Assembly (NCBI GenBank): GCA_004380135.1
Contig: QXCR01000197.1
Coordinates: 1 to 47,077, forward strand
Direction of reading: 5' to 3'
Source: Stemphylium vesicarium
Lineage: Eukaryota; Ascomycota; Dothideomycetes; Pleosporales; Pleosporaceae
DNA length: 47,077 nt
Shown here piece after piece: positions 1 to 11,848 of the stretch (the first letter of the stretch is position 1; every line of letters starts with the position of its first letter). A program made the position numbers and the translations under genes. A model generated the notes under the pieces. The model was not told the DNA's origin, ran no database searches, and worked only from the letters and a program-made list of their open reading frames with translations.

Positions 1-104
1 GGCCAGGGTTGGGTCGCCTAGATCGGAAAGTACTAGGCCGAATTGGTTCATACTATGATTGAGAGAGCCTAGTACTTTCCGATCTAGGCGATCCAACCCT
101 GGCC
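1..104. repeat. Long inverted repeat (foldback) at the left edge
   Basis: Bases 1-38 and 67-104 are reverse complements over 38 bp with a single mismatch (G at 13 against the base opposite), separated by a 28-bp loop. The outer end is GGCCAGGGTTGG and the inner end GTACTAGGC. Just outside the right arm, short CCCTGGCCCA-like units repeat. This could be a small foldback or MITE, or a nested end of a larger element that begins left of the window. No target-site duplication can be tested because the left flank is missing. Confidence 0.85.
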
Positions 105-753
105 CAGCCCTGGCCCAACCCCGACCCATTTGCCAGTCTAACCAGAACCATTCCAATGGCCACACAACCGCGCGCCAGATTACATGATAATCCACTGCCT
201 AGATAGACCACCGCCCTCCAACACCGTCGCCACCAGGCCTTCCCTCCTTTGCGGTGGGCCAGCACCAGCGTGTTCAGATATTATATCCATACTACCCTAA
301 CATACTCGTTCATATTATGCTAGTCCACATCTCAGTGCATGATACAAGCACCAGCGCCGCAACACATGTGCCTTGTCTACCTCTTTACAGCTGGTACGTA
401 TATCTCTTGAATGAATGAATCTACAGAGCAAACTTAAGCGTCGTTTGCATGCACCAAACTCTCGTCGTACACGATACTACGCCATCACTTTGACCACATT
501 CCCACAGGAAAATGCGTAGTGCAAAAAAAAAGCCATCATAATATTAAAACTATTTAAACTCCGAAAAACGCCCCCTAGCCCGTGCTAAGCAATGGGGTAT
601 CTATGCACAAAACTTGATACAAGGAAGAAAAACAAAAAAAAACTTTAGATGAACCACTTGATCTTTTTTCCCCGGCACATGAACGCCCCTTTTTTTCCTT
701 TCTCAGCGTGTAGCTTCTTTTCACTGTCGTCCAGCGCACCTTTGAACATCCTC
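105..753. other. Gene-free 3' flank of the Zn2Cys6 gene
   Basis: No convincing coding potential on either strand. It holds A/T runs near 522-560 and 620-645 and is the downstream flank of the minus-strand transcription factor, so it should contain that gene's 3' UTR and polyadenylation site. I could not place a specific signal. Confidence 0.5.
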
Positions 754-3204
754 CTAAAGCCACAAAACACCATGCCTGACCGCATTGGACGGAGGAACAT
801 GACCATTGGCAGCCGGTAAAGGCTTTCCGCCACCAGCGGATTGGCCGCTATGTGCAACCTGCGGTAGACGAATCTGGGGGCACGGAGACTTGTATGGAAC
901 CAGATCAGCCACGTCTGTGGGGACATCGTTTCCATCGATGACCCCCTCCACAACGCGGACAATGGGTTCGAAATCGCCAAGGACGCGATTGGCATAGGGC
1001 TGGCTAAACCCGAGGTCCTTTAGCATGGCTACGGTATGTCGGAAGGATTCGACATGAGCTTGGTGCTTGCTAGCACTGTCGCGGATCAAGAGCGAGCATA
1101 GCACTAGAAGGGCGTTGGACAGCGACGTGATGAGGCAATGTCGAAAACTAAAAGGACGGCGCGCGTCTTGGGCAAAGGCCGCCATTCGGTTGACGGTGCA
1201 TGTTGCTAAATGGCTAAAGTGAGCAGCATGGTCGTCGTTGTATTGGAACGATGCAATGACCGGACGGAAGCCCCAGAGCACCAAGTCGGTCTTCTTCTGT
1301 ACAAGAAAGGTCTTCATTGGCGGCTCGTTGCCGGGTGCTGATTGTGTATGAGGGATACGCAAGTCGGGAAGATCGTGGGCGAGGAAGTGTGTGATTTGCG
1401 CATCAATGGCCTCTTGTGCGTGACCGTCAGAAGTCCGCCCGTCCATGTTGTTGCCAGCGTAACGCGCCCAGAGGATGATGTAGTGAAGGTACTGGTTGAT
1501 AAAGGGTCTTGGATCGTGCTCGGGGTCAAGTTGAAGGGGCAGCATTACCTAGCGAGAGTTAGGATTGTGGGTCATGTTGATGACGTTTGAGAGATGGCTC
1601 ACCCTATTGAACAGCTCCATAGGCAACTCAACCTGGATATCGGCTTCGTGGATGCTATACGGCCTTCCGCATGTCAGGGATATGAAGCGGTCCGCTACAA
1701 AGACATTCCAGAAGACGCATATGCGCTCATAGGCTTGCTGAGCTGTGATGTCGGCCCAGGTAGACTGCTGATGGAGCGAGTATTGGAAGATGAGCCTGCC
1801 GGCGATTCCAATGCTGCTGTATGCTGGACCGGGCATGTCGACGAAAGTGTAGTACAAAGCCTGTTTTGGTCAGCATCTGACACGCATAGATGTTGTAGCA
1901 GCATTTAAAAAGGACACCAAGCCTACCTGGAAAAGCACACACTGTATCAGTGTAAGATCGCCATTCCCGCTGAGCAGCGACTTCTTGTCTAGAAGTTCAT
2001 CTGCCATTTCCGACCACGCCCAACCTGCAGGTTTGTTAACATCCGCTAGTGAGATGTTCAACAAGACGTCGCAGCAGGCGAAGATAGTGTAGTTGAGTGC
2101 GAGGAAATGACGCTCTCCAGGTTGTATGACGGGGCTGGCCAGCACATGCTCGCTGCGACTACGGAACTCGGTTTCATCTATACACGGATGAGAGAGATGT
2201 ATGTCGTTGAAGAAGGACAGCAAGTATTGTTGGTATTCGAGCGGGCTGGGAAAAGGCATGGTCCGATTTTCCAGCTGTATGAGATGCGGAGGCTCGGCAG
2301 AAAAGGAAGATTCGGGGCCAGGTATGGCAGAGTGCGCCGGGTTGGGCGTGTCTTGAGAGAGCGATGGCTGGCCCATGAAGGCGAGGGCGGGGTTGATGGG
2401 GTCCAAGGGCGGAATGAGAAAGGAAGAATCGCCTCGAAAGCCCTCACTGCCGCCATCTTCGCGCTCTACGCTGCCCATTGGCGTCATGGTCAAGCCGCGA
2501 TCGCGCATGAGAGCTTCCATCATAGCCTCGACCCGGGCCATTCGGGCCTCCATTGTCATGCCTCGCGCACTGGCGTCACTGGCTCTCCGCCCGCTCTCAT
2601 CGTGAGGCAGTAAATTTCTTCGCGATGTGCTGGTCCCATTGCCGCTTGCCGTGGATACCTGGGTTTGAAGCGTGGGCGTGGGTCGGCTGAGGTTCTGCAG
2701 GGCTTCGGCTGCCGTCTGGTCCTCGGAGAAGAAGCATCGCTTGCCATTGTCGACACATCGCTGGCATGGGTTTTCCCCGGAGCACTAGAGAATGGTCAGC
2801 TCGCCGTCAGAAAAGGCGGTATCGCGTGCGAAACATGTGAAGCACTCGGAAATGCGGTTGAACATGTGGAAGCAACAGAGAACACGACGCGACGGATGAC
2901 ACGCACCTTCAACTTTGATCGCCTGCACAAAACACCTGCACCAATTTGTTAGCCAGCTGATGCGATGATGCACCCATGGGGGAGGGGGGGTGTTGTTGTC
3001 AAAGGGCGAGCTGCATGCCAACCACTACGGAACCATCGGAATGCAGCATGTGAAGCTCCAGAGATGCCTCGGGCAGGTTAGCACACGTCTCGGGCGCGAC
3101 GTACAAGCTTTGGGCGCGTATTTTTGGCGGACCTTCTTTCGCTTGGGTGACGACGACCTCCTCTCAACGTCCATGTCTTGTATAGGCGACGGGTGGCTGT
3201 TCAT
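754..3204 (-). CDS. Zn2Cys6 fungal-specific transcription factor, 5 exons, 679 aa
   Basis: This is a nuclear binuclear-zinc-cluster regulator. Deduced exons (minus strand): 3204-3105, 2935-2907, 2784-1927, 1860-1603 and 1548-754; every intron has GT..AG ends and the frame stays open. The join restores a perfect cluster C34-x2-C37-x6-C44-x5-C50-x2-C53-x6-C60 with the basic stretch CRRSKLKC. The first two introns lie inside this motif, leaving a 29-nt exon, and the first splits the codon for Cys34. A basic segment (KRKKVRQK, about residues 21-28) precedes the fingers and could be a nuclear signal. The middle homology (fungal_trans-type) region starts near residue 190 with LEYQQYLLSFF and HPCIDETEF. 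The last exon is helix-rich to about residue 620 and then becomes low-complexity, so the true C-terminus could differ by one more intron. The target genes are unknown; no biosynthetic cluster adjoins it. Confidence 0.88.
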
Positions 3205-6200
3205 GGCTCGATGATGGTGTTGGAAGAAGGAAGCAACGACCCGAAGCTACTTCGGAACGCGACCGGGATATGGCGCTGTCTTAGCCTGACCAGCCCTCAA
3301 CACCTCGCGACAGCCGTGTCTCTTGACACTACGGACCCTGTTGCTTCGAATACCTTTGTAGTCGTCTTGCTGGTAATGAATGCTGTTTCTCCCTATATTT
3401 GGCTTTTTGGCCACCTTTTGATCGTCCTCAATTCTGGAAATTGTGAGAATTCGCGATTATCATGTGAAAAGCACTGATCACTCAACAGTAGCCGCCAACA
3501 CACGCGCAGAGGAGCATCGCGAATACACCAAATATCACGCGAGGTATTCTTCTACACGATACGGACTTGTGTGTGAGAAACAAAGAAAGCCTTGAATATA
3601 AAGCCTTACTGAATATCATGCACATTTCACAAAGCACTTGGTAGCTTATAGCCCTCCTCGCTCTACGTATTCTCTCCTCTCAGTATATACAGCGCATTAT
3701 TCGGATCATGCTACATCTTTTGCTCTAAATCTATCGTCTATTACTCTTGTCGATACTTAGCTAGAAGCACAGTCGGGCTAGGAACACCTGAAGCCTTACA
3801 CATGACTTTCCACATGTAATGATTAAAAATGTAGTCTCTAACATTCTTATAACTTCAACTCTGCAACGCTACATGAGACTACCTATACACACACGCACCA
3901 CTAGGAGTTATTTCTCTTTGGATCGAAATCCCCTTTATATACCAATAGCGTTTTCCCTCCCTAATTTCCCGCTGACTCCTCATCTCCTGCTATTAGCCCA
4001 CCCAAACCAATGTACCTGCATGATACCTCGCGTGCAAATAACCAACCAACTAACCCCTCGACAATGCCAAATCCAAAAAAATCCGCTACGCTGCCCTGAA
4101 TTCACCCCAGCACGCGGTGCTAGTAAGGGGTCGAGAAGATGCATAGAAAGGGGAAATAGTCAGACATGCAGTCACTGGATTGGAACCTAGCTATAGGCGA
4201 TAGGAAGGTATGAAGGCATGCAGAGATTTAAGTGATGAAATAGCATCGAGAAGCAGAGACCAATAAATTGAGTAGGATGCTGGGAGTGATTCGCTAGTAG
4301 ATTGAAATAGTACGAGAATGCTTTGATGCTAAAGTTAAGGTTACTGATGCAGTTGGCGAGGGGGTTGAGAAAGACCTTTGGATCAAGGTACTTAGCAGCC
4401 CGCCCCCTCCTCATATCAGCACATAGCCGACTCTTTAGAAACCGGAAACTATCAGCTATTTCCCTCCTGGTTATGCACCTGATCTTGGAGTCAGTGGCAA
4501 AAAGAAGCTGGTATGACGATGTTGAATATGTCAGTTTCTCCAGCATCACGATGATGCATTTCAATATTAACTGGGGCCAACTCTGTCCCAATCTGCCCGG
4601 GAATTTTACTTGTTTTCTTTTACCTTTGTATGTGGACCATTCAATCTCAGAAGGAACGAATCTGAGTCCATCGCGTTGCTGAACAAATTATCCGGTTATG
4701 GGAGCTGTGGAAGAATAGCGTGGTCTGAAGCTTTCAAAGGTTAGTTACGTAGATCAGGAGAAATCCTAATGCCGGGGTGAGGTCATTTCGTATCGAACAC
4801 ACATCTGCTACGCGAGATATTCGTCACCATGGCTGCCTATACTCCAGAGTACAGCGCTATGCTGATCATGAACTCGCCTCCACCCCCCTTCACACTCACA
4901 CTCAAACCTCATTTTCGTCATTAGGTGACTTTTTTTTATAACCCGCCCTATGGAAGCATTAGAAAATCCAAAAAAAACGGCCTACGCCTAAAAGTTACAT
5001 GTGCTAAAAGCAGCTAAGCCATCATCGATCTTAGGATGTTTAGCCCATGGATCGTAGATATCGCCATCGTGAGGCGTAACGGGAAGAAATGTTGTTGCGT
5101 GTGATCATTATGACCAGAACCAGGGTATATTATCTGAGGCGCCACTGTTTGTCATTCGCGAGCCGTTGAGAACGTGGCATTCAGGGCCGCGGCTCCATGC
5201 AACCCCATGCGCACACGGCTATGTGGTCAAAGTCACCGACGCTCCGCGCGGTATATGCATGTCTAGGCCAGTGTTACGGCATGTAAAAGGACAGCGGCCC
5301 ATGTGAGACATTTGGAAACGTGTCAACGGACAGGTGGAAGGCCCAAGGTCGCTCTCGTGACTGCCTTTCCCGTGCTGCGCCCCTCCCCTCAGCCCCGGCG
5401 AACATCTGGGGCTGATGCGCCGCTATGTTTGAAGGAAATGATGCTGATGATGAGGATGACTCGTGCCTCGAGTCGTACATGGTTAGAGTCAGACGTCACA
5501 CTGTCAGCTGCCCCATTGCGCCGCAGGTAAGCAAGACTTTGATCGCTAAACGAGGCGGCAGCTGGGGATGTCTCGCTCCGTTCCTCCCTCACCGTTTGCC
5601 GTCTGATGTCAGCATTGTATCGCGCAACCATTTATCCTCCTCGCAAAGCTTGTGACGATCAAACCCTGACATGTGACGGTACAATTGTGTCCGACGTGGC
5701 ATACATGCATTGTGGAATCGAGGGTGCAGGACCGGTCAACGATGCACGCTACGCGAAAAGGTCTGGAGTAGTTGCGGGAGCGGGTACGGAGTGACCTGTT
5801 CTGGGATGCGCAGGGCGACAGGCGCTGCTGCGAAACCTGGTAGACTGACCTTCTTAGATCTGGTTGTATGCGTAGGATCAGTGCAAACACAGCCTGTTGT
5901 TCCCATTCTAGAACAGTGGCGTAGAGGTTAGACGTTGGGTTTGATTAAGCTTGTGTGCTACAACATCTGGACTGCGTGATCGAATCTCGCCCTGGTGCAA
6001 CTTCAAGGGATTGCAAGATGGGAGCCGAAAGGCTTCGCTTGCGTCTAATGGCTTGCGGGGGGTGGCTGGAAATCCGTTATATTGCGGGGAAGGTGATAGG
6101 CTGGATAGTCGATTTATCCAGGAACCATGCGAACAGGCTGGGGAAGGAGCACGTTGCCCGGGCCGAAGATGACCCATGAACACTGGTTCATGCCGAAGTT

Positions 6201-7381
6201 CTTGGTATAACTCGGACCGTGTGATGATGTACTCGGTATACATATTGTAACGTGATAAGTTGGTCGGGCGTTCCCCCGTGGGATGTGGTGATGAGATGAT
6301 CCAGAGCATGTTCCATTAGTTGTGATTCAACTTTGTGTTAGAGTGTGGCTCTAAAAACAGCACAACAAGCTATCGTTTGTGAGACCGTTGTGGTCTTCAC
6401 ATGTCCCACGTCGAGCCTTGGTATCGGGAAGCAAGGGCGATTCCACGCGCGTCTATCTGGCGGTGAAGGGGCAAGCGAACGTGCCTACACCAAGCTACAG
6501 TGACCAAAATGAGGATCGTGCGACTGTGGAGTGAGATTGCAAGTCAAAGTTGGAAGCTGGGTTCAGCGTTTCCGACCCGGCAGTATGGTAAAACGCTTTC
6601 TCTGGCTGGGTGGAGGGATGCTAATATGGATGCGGGTGCATCAGCGCAGGCTGACCATCCATCAAATGAAGAGTAGATCCTGCACTATAAGCGCGCTCAT
6701 GGAGGACGAGATAAATGAAGACGCGCAGATGACAGTGAGCATGCAGTGTTACCGAACCGTACTTGGAGTCGTGAACCATAAGCTCGGGACAGATGAATGA
6801 GCCTCGCCGACCGACTCTCCATGCCGCTGAAGATCATAATCCTAACGTCATTGCGCGTTATATTGGAAAATCACAAGACGGCTCCGTAACTTAGAATGGG
6901 CGAAGCCTGAGTGTGTAGATATGAGGAAGGACTGCCAAAGAGAGTAGTTTTCCGTCACAAGGAGCTATAACCTATAATGGCGACCCCGCGACATCTCCAA
7001 ACTCCAGACTCTTCTCACGGCGCGACCGATGCGCTAACGGGACGGGTGTCGAAAGAAGGAGTTATGCGTGGTGCGAACCGAATGCAGAAGGTCAAAGAGA
7101 TAGCCGTTAGCGAGGGCTGCCTGCCAGAATCCTACGGGAAAATATCGCGACACTGTAAAGTCGTCATTGGCCAGTCGGTAGAATGTTTGTAAATCGATAG
7201 ACGTGGGTTGTGCGATTTCTGGCGCAGCGCAGCTTCCACCCCCATGTGCTTGTTCCAGGCACGGTCCCATGAATAATAAACGGCTGCTCCATCTGTCACT
7301 CTCGAATCCTGCGGAGAAAGGGCATCCCCACGATGCTCGGATAACCCATGATAAGCACGCACACGTGGGAGCAGAACATTA
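3205..7381. other. Gene-poor region upstream of the Zn2Cys6 gene
   Basis: About 4.2 kb with only short overlapping open frames on both strands and no recognisable domain. The part next to 3204 is the regulator's promoter and leader. The segment 3480-5000 is somewhat AT-richer (poly-A at 4971, T-run at 4929) and holds a 134-codon minus-strand frame (4187-4591) that I do not recognise and do not call. From about 5000 the base composition is ordinary, so this is not an AT-rich RIP-type block. Confidence 0.5.
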
Positions 7382-8065
7382 CTAGACTTGGTATGCCAAG
7401 CATGGGGGCTTGTTCATGTGAACTTTTACCGGCCGGGGTAATGTGCCTGGAGGTATGTAGTTGGTCTCTTCAAATCGCGCTCCGAAGAGCGGGATACTAG
7501 GTCGCGAGTGCGCAGATACAGAGCGAGGGAAAATGGCTTTGCTTGTGACCTTCGGCGGAAAGACCGGCGCCTTATTCCGTCGACTGTTACGTTGCCATCG
7601 GTGACCGGCGCTCCTCCGGGCGTTATCTAGTTGGTTATCAATGCGGAGGTTGGCGATGCGGCCTCGTGCTTGCGAACGTGGGAAGCCTGCGAGCCGAGCC
7701 CCACAGGTCAGGCACTGGGAATGAACATCTTCTTTGGGCACCAGCGATGCCTTGTTCAGGCAATCGACGATGCTTGATTCCGCGCCAGAATAAAGTCCCG
7801 GCTCACTGGAAATGAAGAAGAATCTGCCCAATTCAATTTGCTGGGAGCAAAGCCCGCCGCTAACGGGGAACACAGGTAATTCTGCGATTCGTGCAAAATC
7901 CCTCAGAATGATTCGTGCAAGGAGACCGGAGGCTAGAAGTGAGCTCCCCCCGTGCGCTAACGACTTGATCGAAGGTTTTATCAACAATAGAGGAAAACCT
8001 TCCTGGCCTTTCAGGTGAAGAATTTCGGTAAGATTGGGTAGTTGATGAAACCTCGGGTAATACAT
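7382..8065 (-). CDS. Unrecognised 227-codon open frame, doubtful
   Basis: The longest uninterrupted ATG-started frame in the 5-11 kb gene-poor block (227 codons, minus strand). I see no domain, signal peptide or membrane segment. It has scattered cysteines (a Cys-x2-Cys near the middle) and a basic, Ser/Arg-rich second half. Other frames over the same bases are also partly open, which suggests chance. It lies just downstream (minus strand) of the decayed-gene segments at 8.9-9.9 kb and could be another remnant of the same locus, but nothing ties them together. Confidence 0.15.
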   Translation of the reverse strand: MYYPRFHQLPNLTEILHLKGQEGFPLLLIKPSIKSLAHGGSSLLASGLLARIILRDFARIAELPVFPVSGGLCSQQIELGRFFFISSEPGLYSGAESSIVDCLNKASLVPKEDVHSQCLTCGARLAGFPRSQARGRIANLRIDNQLDNARRSAGHRWQRNSRRNKAPVFPPKVTSKAIFPRSVSAHSRPSIPLFGARFEETNYIPPGTLPRPVKVHMNKPPCLAYQV

Positions 8066-8917
8066 GCGACAGAGATGGGAGCGTCACATGCAAGCGAGAC
8101 GGGCATGGATGAGCACGTTGGTGTAAGTGATTGGACAATGGGCCAAGGCCGCCATCGCTCCCCAAGCGCAGTACGAAGAGCTGACGACACCAGGCAAAGC
8201 ACCTCGTATCTTTCGCCCTGTAGATTTCGCATGTCTAGAAGTTGATTTGGATCTGTTTCCTGCGCGTGCAGTGGACAATCAGATTTCCTTCTCTACTGTA
8301 GGCTTCCAAGGCTGGCTTTGGGGTGCACAGCCTACGAGAAGTAAACTTACTCGTCAAGAAGGACCAGGTTGAGAGTAGTGTTTTTTGGTTGTAAGACATG
8401 CACGGTCTTGAGCTTGTCCCACGAGACGATACGTGAAGCTGAACGCAATGCCGTTACCACCAACCGACGCAACGACCGGTGATTGCAAGCCAGGCGATTG
8501 GTGCACCTGCGTGACAGCCACGCGAAGCCTTCGGGCGGCGGGTGTAAGCCCCGGTCCAAAGGCGGTTAGGTCTAGCACCCGACCCAGGCTGTCGGGGCCA
8601 TGGCAGCAGAGTGTCCGGTAGAGTGGCACTCTCAAGCCGGGTCATGGTCGCAGTCGCATTGCATGCTCAAGAGTAGACAACCGGTTTGCGGGGAGTATAA
8701 AAAAATGCTGCGAACAGTCACGTCCCCTATAATGCATGGTTGCGACACCTCACAGTAGTCCGTGGGCGATAAGCAAAAGAAAAACTTGATGCCACGCAAG
8801 ACGGTTCACGCATGGAGTAGGTGCCGAGGAAGAGCAAGGCGATCGATAGCCCGGCACTTGGTAGAATCGCGGGCGGCAGGCTCATGGTTGCTTCCGTCGG
8901 CGATAGGGGAGCTCATC

Positions 8918-9856
8918 TCAGCAGTTTGGTAGACAACGGACGATCTTCTCGATCCCTTGCAACACGCTGTAACAGTAGGCGAAAAAGTAATGAATGTCAG
9001 TGTCCAGACCATTCGTGATGGTGGTGTCATGCAATAAAGGTCCGACTCGTTCATCTATTGCGATGGGATCGAAATATCGCCAAGTGCCATCGAAGTTGGT
9101 AGTCGCATCGTAGTCCATGTCCAAATCAACCCTATACGAGAGTTTGCTGACAGTATCGGACCACAATGCGTTCTCCTGCAAAGTTACGTTATGCTGTGCT
9201 TGGTCGTAGTAAGACATTCGCAAGCGGGGCTGGCTGATGGCGAGAAAGCATTAGAAACCGTCACGATATGCATTATCGCGAATAGGGGAGAAGCGAAGAT
9301 GACGCAGGATGGCGCGGGGGGTTTCCGTCCTAATCATAACAAAGCAAATCCGAGTCTAGGTCATGATACAGCATGTCTGTGCCCCCACGATGATAAACGC
9401 CGAAGCGGAGGTTCACACCGCGAAGCAATCACGCGGTCCCAGACTCGTAGCTGGGATTGTTGCTTCTGCTTATGTTGTGATATCTCCGCCTCGGTATGGG
9501 ATCGTCGCGGTGCCCGTGAGGCTGGGGGGAGTTGCCGTCGATGTGGGAATCTGTTGGAAAAAGCAGACAACGAACGTGTCGGGCCACGGATCCGTTGAAC
9601 TAGAGATCAGCCATCGTCATAGCGAACGAGTGGTGTGGTAAAATTCAATGCCGAGGCTATTTGCAGTTTCTTATTTTCAGTCGATGTGGTGCGCATGGTA
9701 TGCTGTGAACGGTATCGTGAGGTCAACGTGGCTTGGAGAAGCGACCACGAGCTGCTTAGGCAAGTTGGCAGGCACCGTGTCATGCAGTGCCACATGGAAC
9801 TCGCAGCGTTGGCTGGCAAAACAGTAGTTCCCGACGTACAACTCATGAAACAAAGA
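8918..9856 (-). pseudogene. Possible decayed multi-exon gene, family not recognised
   Basis: Three minus-strand segments have protein-like composition but sit in different frames separated by stops. Segment 9856-9680 (58 codons) includes HELYVGNYC and VDLTIPFTAYHAHHID. Segment 9428-9330 (32 codons) includes VNLRFGVYHRGGTDM and ends in a stop after CYD. Segment about 9223-8918 is rich in Asp, Tyr and Phe, with KLSYRVDLDMDYD and NGLDTDIHYFFAYCYSV. In the random frames around them such runs are Arg/Ser/Cys-rich. No set of GT..AG introns that I tried joins them without a stop, so I favour a degenerate gene over an intact one. A lineage-specific gene with introns I failed to place remains possible. 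Confidence 0.35.
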
Positions 9857-11499
9857 TCACACCCGTATCTAGTGAAGAGCGGCAGTCACACCTGATGCTT
9901 TTGCGGCTTTGTGATTCGATACCCCGCCCAGATGACCTCGAGAAATTGCCTTGTATTCGATTGACGTAGCATGGCCGCCAACTTTGTAGCTACTGGAGGA
10001 CAGACGTGGGCGCACTGTGCACACTGGCAGGGTACATGTCGCTACCCCAAAGTCTTGAGCGGATTGTCTGGGGAAGTGAGTGTCTCGAAGTTCTCAACGA
10101 ACCGCACCTTCACCCGGTGGCCACCAGGCTTGTACCTCGTGCCCCTCGACCCCTGCCGAAAACCAACGCATCCAGGAACCTGGCGAACAATGGCTTGCGA
10201 TTGACAAGCACAGGGTCAGCTACCTGGCCGATGCATGTGTTGGTTGCGGTAGACGGGAAAACCTCGCACATGGAAGAAACGAGACAAAGGCGAGGGTCGG
10301 TTTGGTGGGCCTAAAGCAGCCGTGTCACCAGAACTCGCAGAGGGCAGCTCTTGACCGCCGACGGGAGGAGTGCAGTACCCCGTGATGCGGCACCCCAGTG
10401 CGGGGGGCTTAGCGCAAACGGCAGCAGCAGACGGTCAGTCGCAAACGAGGCAAGGCGAGCAGTCGCAAGAGTGTCCACCGCCTTGTTCAGTTTGGGGGTG
10501 TGCTAGGTTTCTTTGTGAGGCTATCTAGGTCGTCGGCGCGTGGAAAAGGAAAGTTGACTCAGGGTCCAAGAGGCGCAGGCAAAGCCTCCACCTGCCGACG
10601 AGGCAAGCACATGCGCAGTTGGAGGGCTAGAAGCGTGCAGGGGGCGTGTATCGGAAGAGGCGAAGAGGGAAAAGAAACACCGGCGGAGCGCTGCGATGCT
10701 TCCGCGGGTGCGCTAGGCCGGATACGACAAGCGCAATCACATGGCGTGCATAGCTTTTCGAAACAGCTGAGTTAGCGGTATTGTATTACGGCGGCGTAAT
10801 GTTCAGAGCGGGGGGCCCAGGTGACGAGGACTGGTGCAACGGATCCGCCAGCGAAGACGAGATAGTGCAACCAGTCAGCCAGTGCAGCGCTGATGGCACG
10901 GCCGAAAAGTGGCAGGGCATCGCGGCGGCGGCCTCGACGATTCATCGCGAGTGGCATGAGACGGGCGGTAGAGGGCAGCGAGTCAGAGCGAGATGTTCTG
11001 GAAGTACCAGGAGCAAGTACAGGCTTGCTGGGGGCGCACGTCCGCCGGCGCTGCCATCATGTGCCTCCCCACGCCCAGACGCAGAGCCATTCACGAGAGC
11101 CACGCGGGCGACGATGGCCTCTGTTGCAGAACCGGCGCAGGTGGCGTTGGGGGGGATAAGTCACAGTGGAGGAGGGGGCCCTGAATGCGTTGTTCTTTCT
11201 GTCGCAGGCGAGCGTGTGGAGCTGGACAGTCAGTGACCACGAGCGTCGCAGAGACTGACGCCATGGGCCATGGGCGTGACAGCAGCCAGGGTTGGCAATC
11301 GGGCAAAGAGCGGTAGAAAGGCCGGATGGGCTCTGGGTGCAATCTGCCGGGGGAGGTCCGGCGGCCCTTGTTCTAGGGCTAGGGTTACGTGGGTAGGGCA
11401 GCAGGGGGGGGGTGGTCAAGTGTGGGTGCCAGACTCGCGCCTTCCATGTCGGCCCAGGTCGTTGCTGCGCTGCCGCACCCCTGTAGATGCAGTCCGCGC
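9857..11499. other. Gene-free region, becoming GC-rich toward the Mks1-like gene
   Basis: No convincing frame. From about 10.2 kb the sequence becomes GC- and purine-rich (AGAGGCGAAGAGGG-type tracts, 10.5-11.3 kb) and several frames open together on both strands from composition alone. It probably contains distal promoter DNA of the downstream plus-strand gene. Confidence 0.45.
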
Positions 11500-11848
11500 A
11501 CACGCCGTGGGCTTTATACATACCCAGATCCACTCCCACCTATACTGCCACCAAGGTTACCTCTCCAGGACGATTCTCCAGAATCCAAACACATTCCACC
11601 ACACCATACCATACCACCTCACACTCTCTTCGAACATCACACCCCAGGAACATCCACTCTACTAGCCCTCTTCCATGTATCCGCGATTCCTGTAGTAACG
11701 CCGGCACTCCCTCTGCTCGGCTACTTGTCCCCCTCCCCCATTGACGCAATCGCAACCTCACTGTCCACGACCCGACCGGAACGACACAGTCTCCACCTAT
11801 AATTCCCCTGCCGTCGACACACCGACAAAACCCACCCACATCCAAGAT
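11500..11848 (+). promoter_or_regulatory. Promoter/leader of the Mks1-like gene
   Basis: GGGCTTTATACATACCC (TATA-like, about 11509-11525) is followed by a C/A/T-rich, G-poor tract up to the ATG at 11849, the usual look of a filamentous-fungal 5' leader. The transcription start is inferred, not seen. Confidence 0.5.

Noticed and set aside
4187..4591. A 134-codon minus-strand frame in AT-richer DNA
   Set aside because: Protein-like bits (NPLANCISNLNFSIK) but no start context, no splice partners and an overlapping plus-strand frame of similar length; not enough to call.
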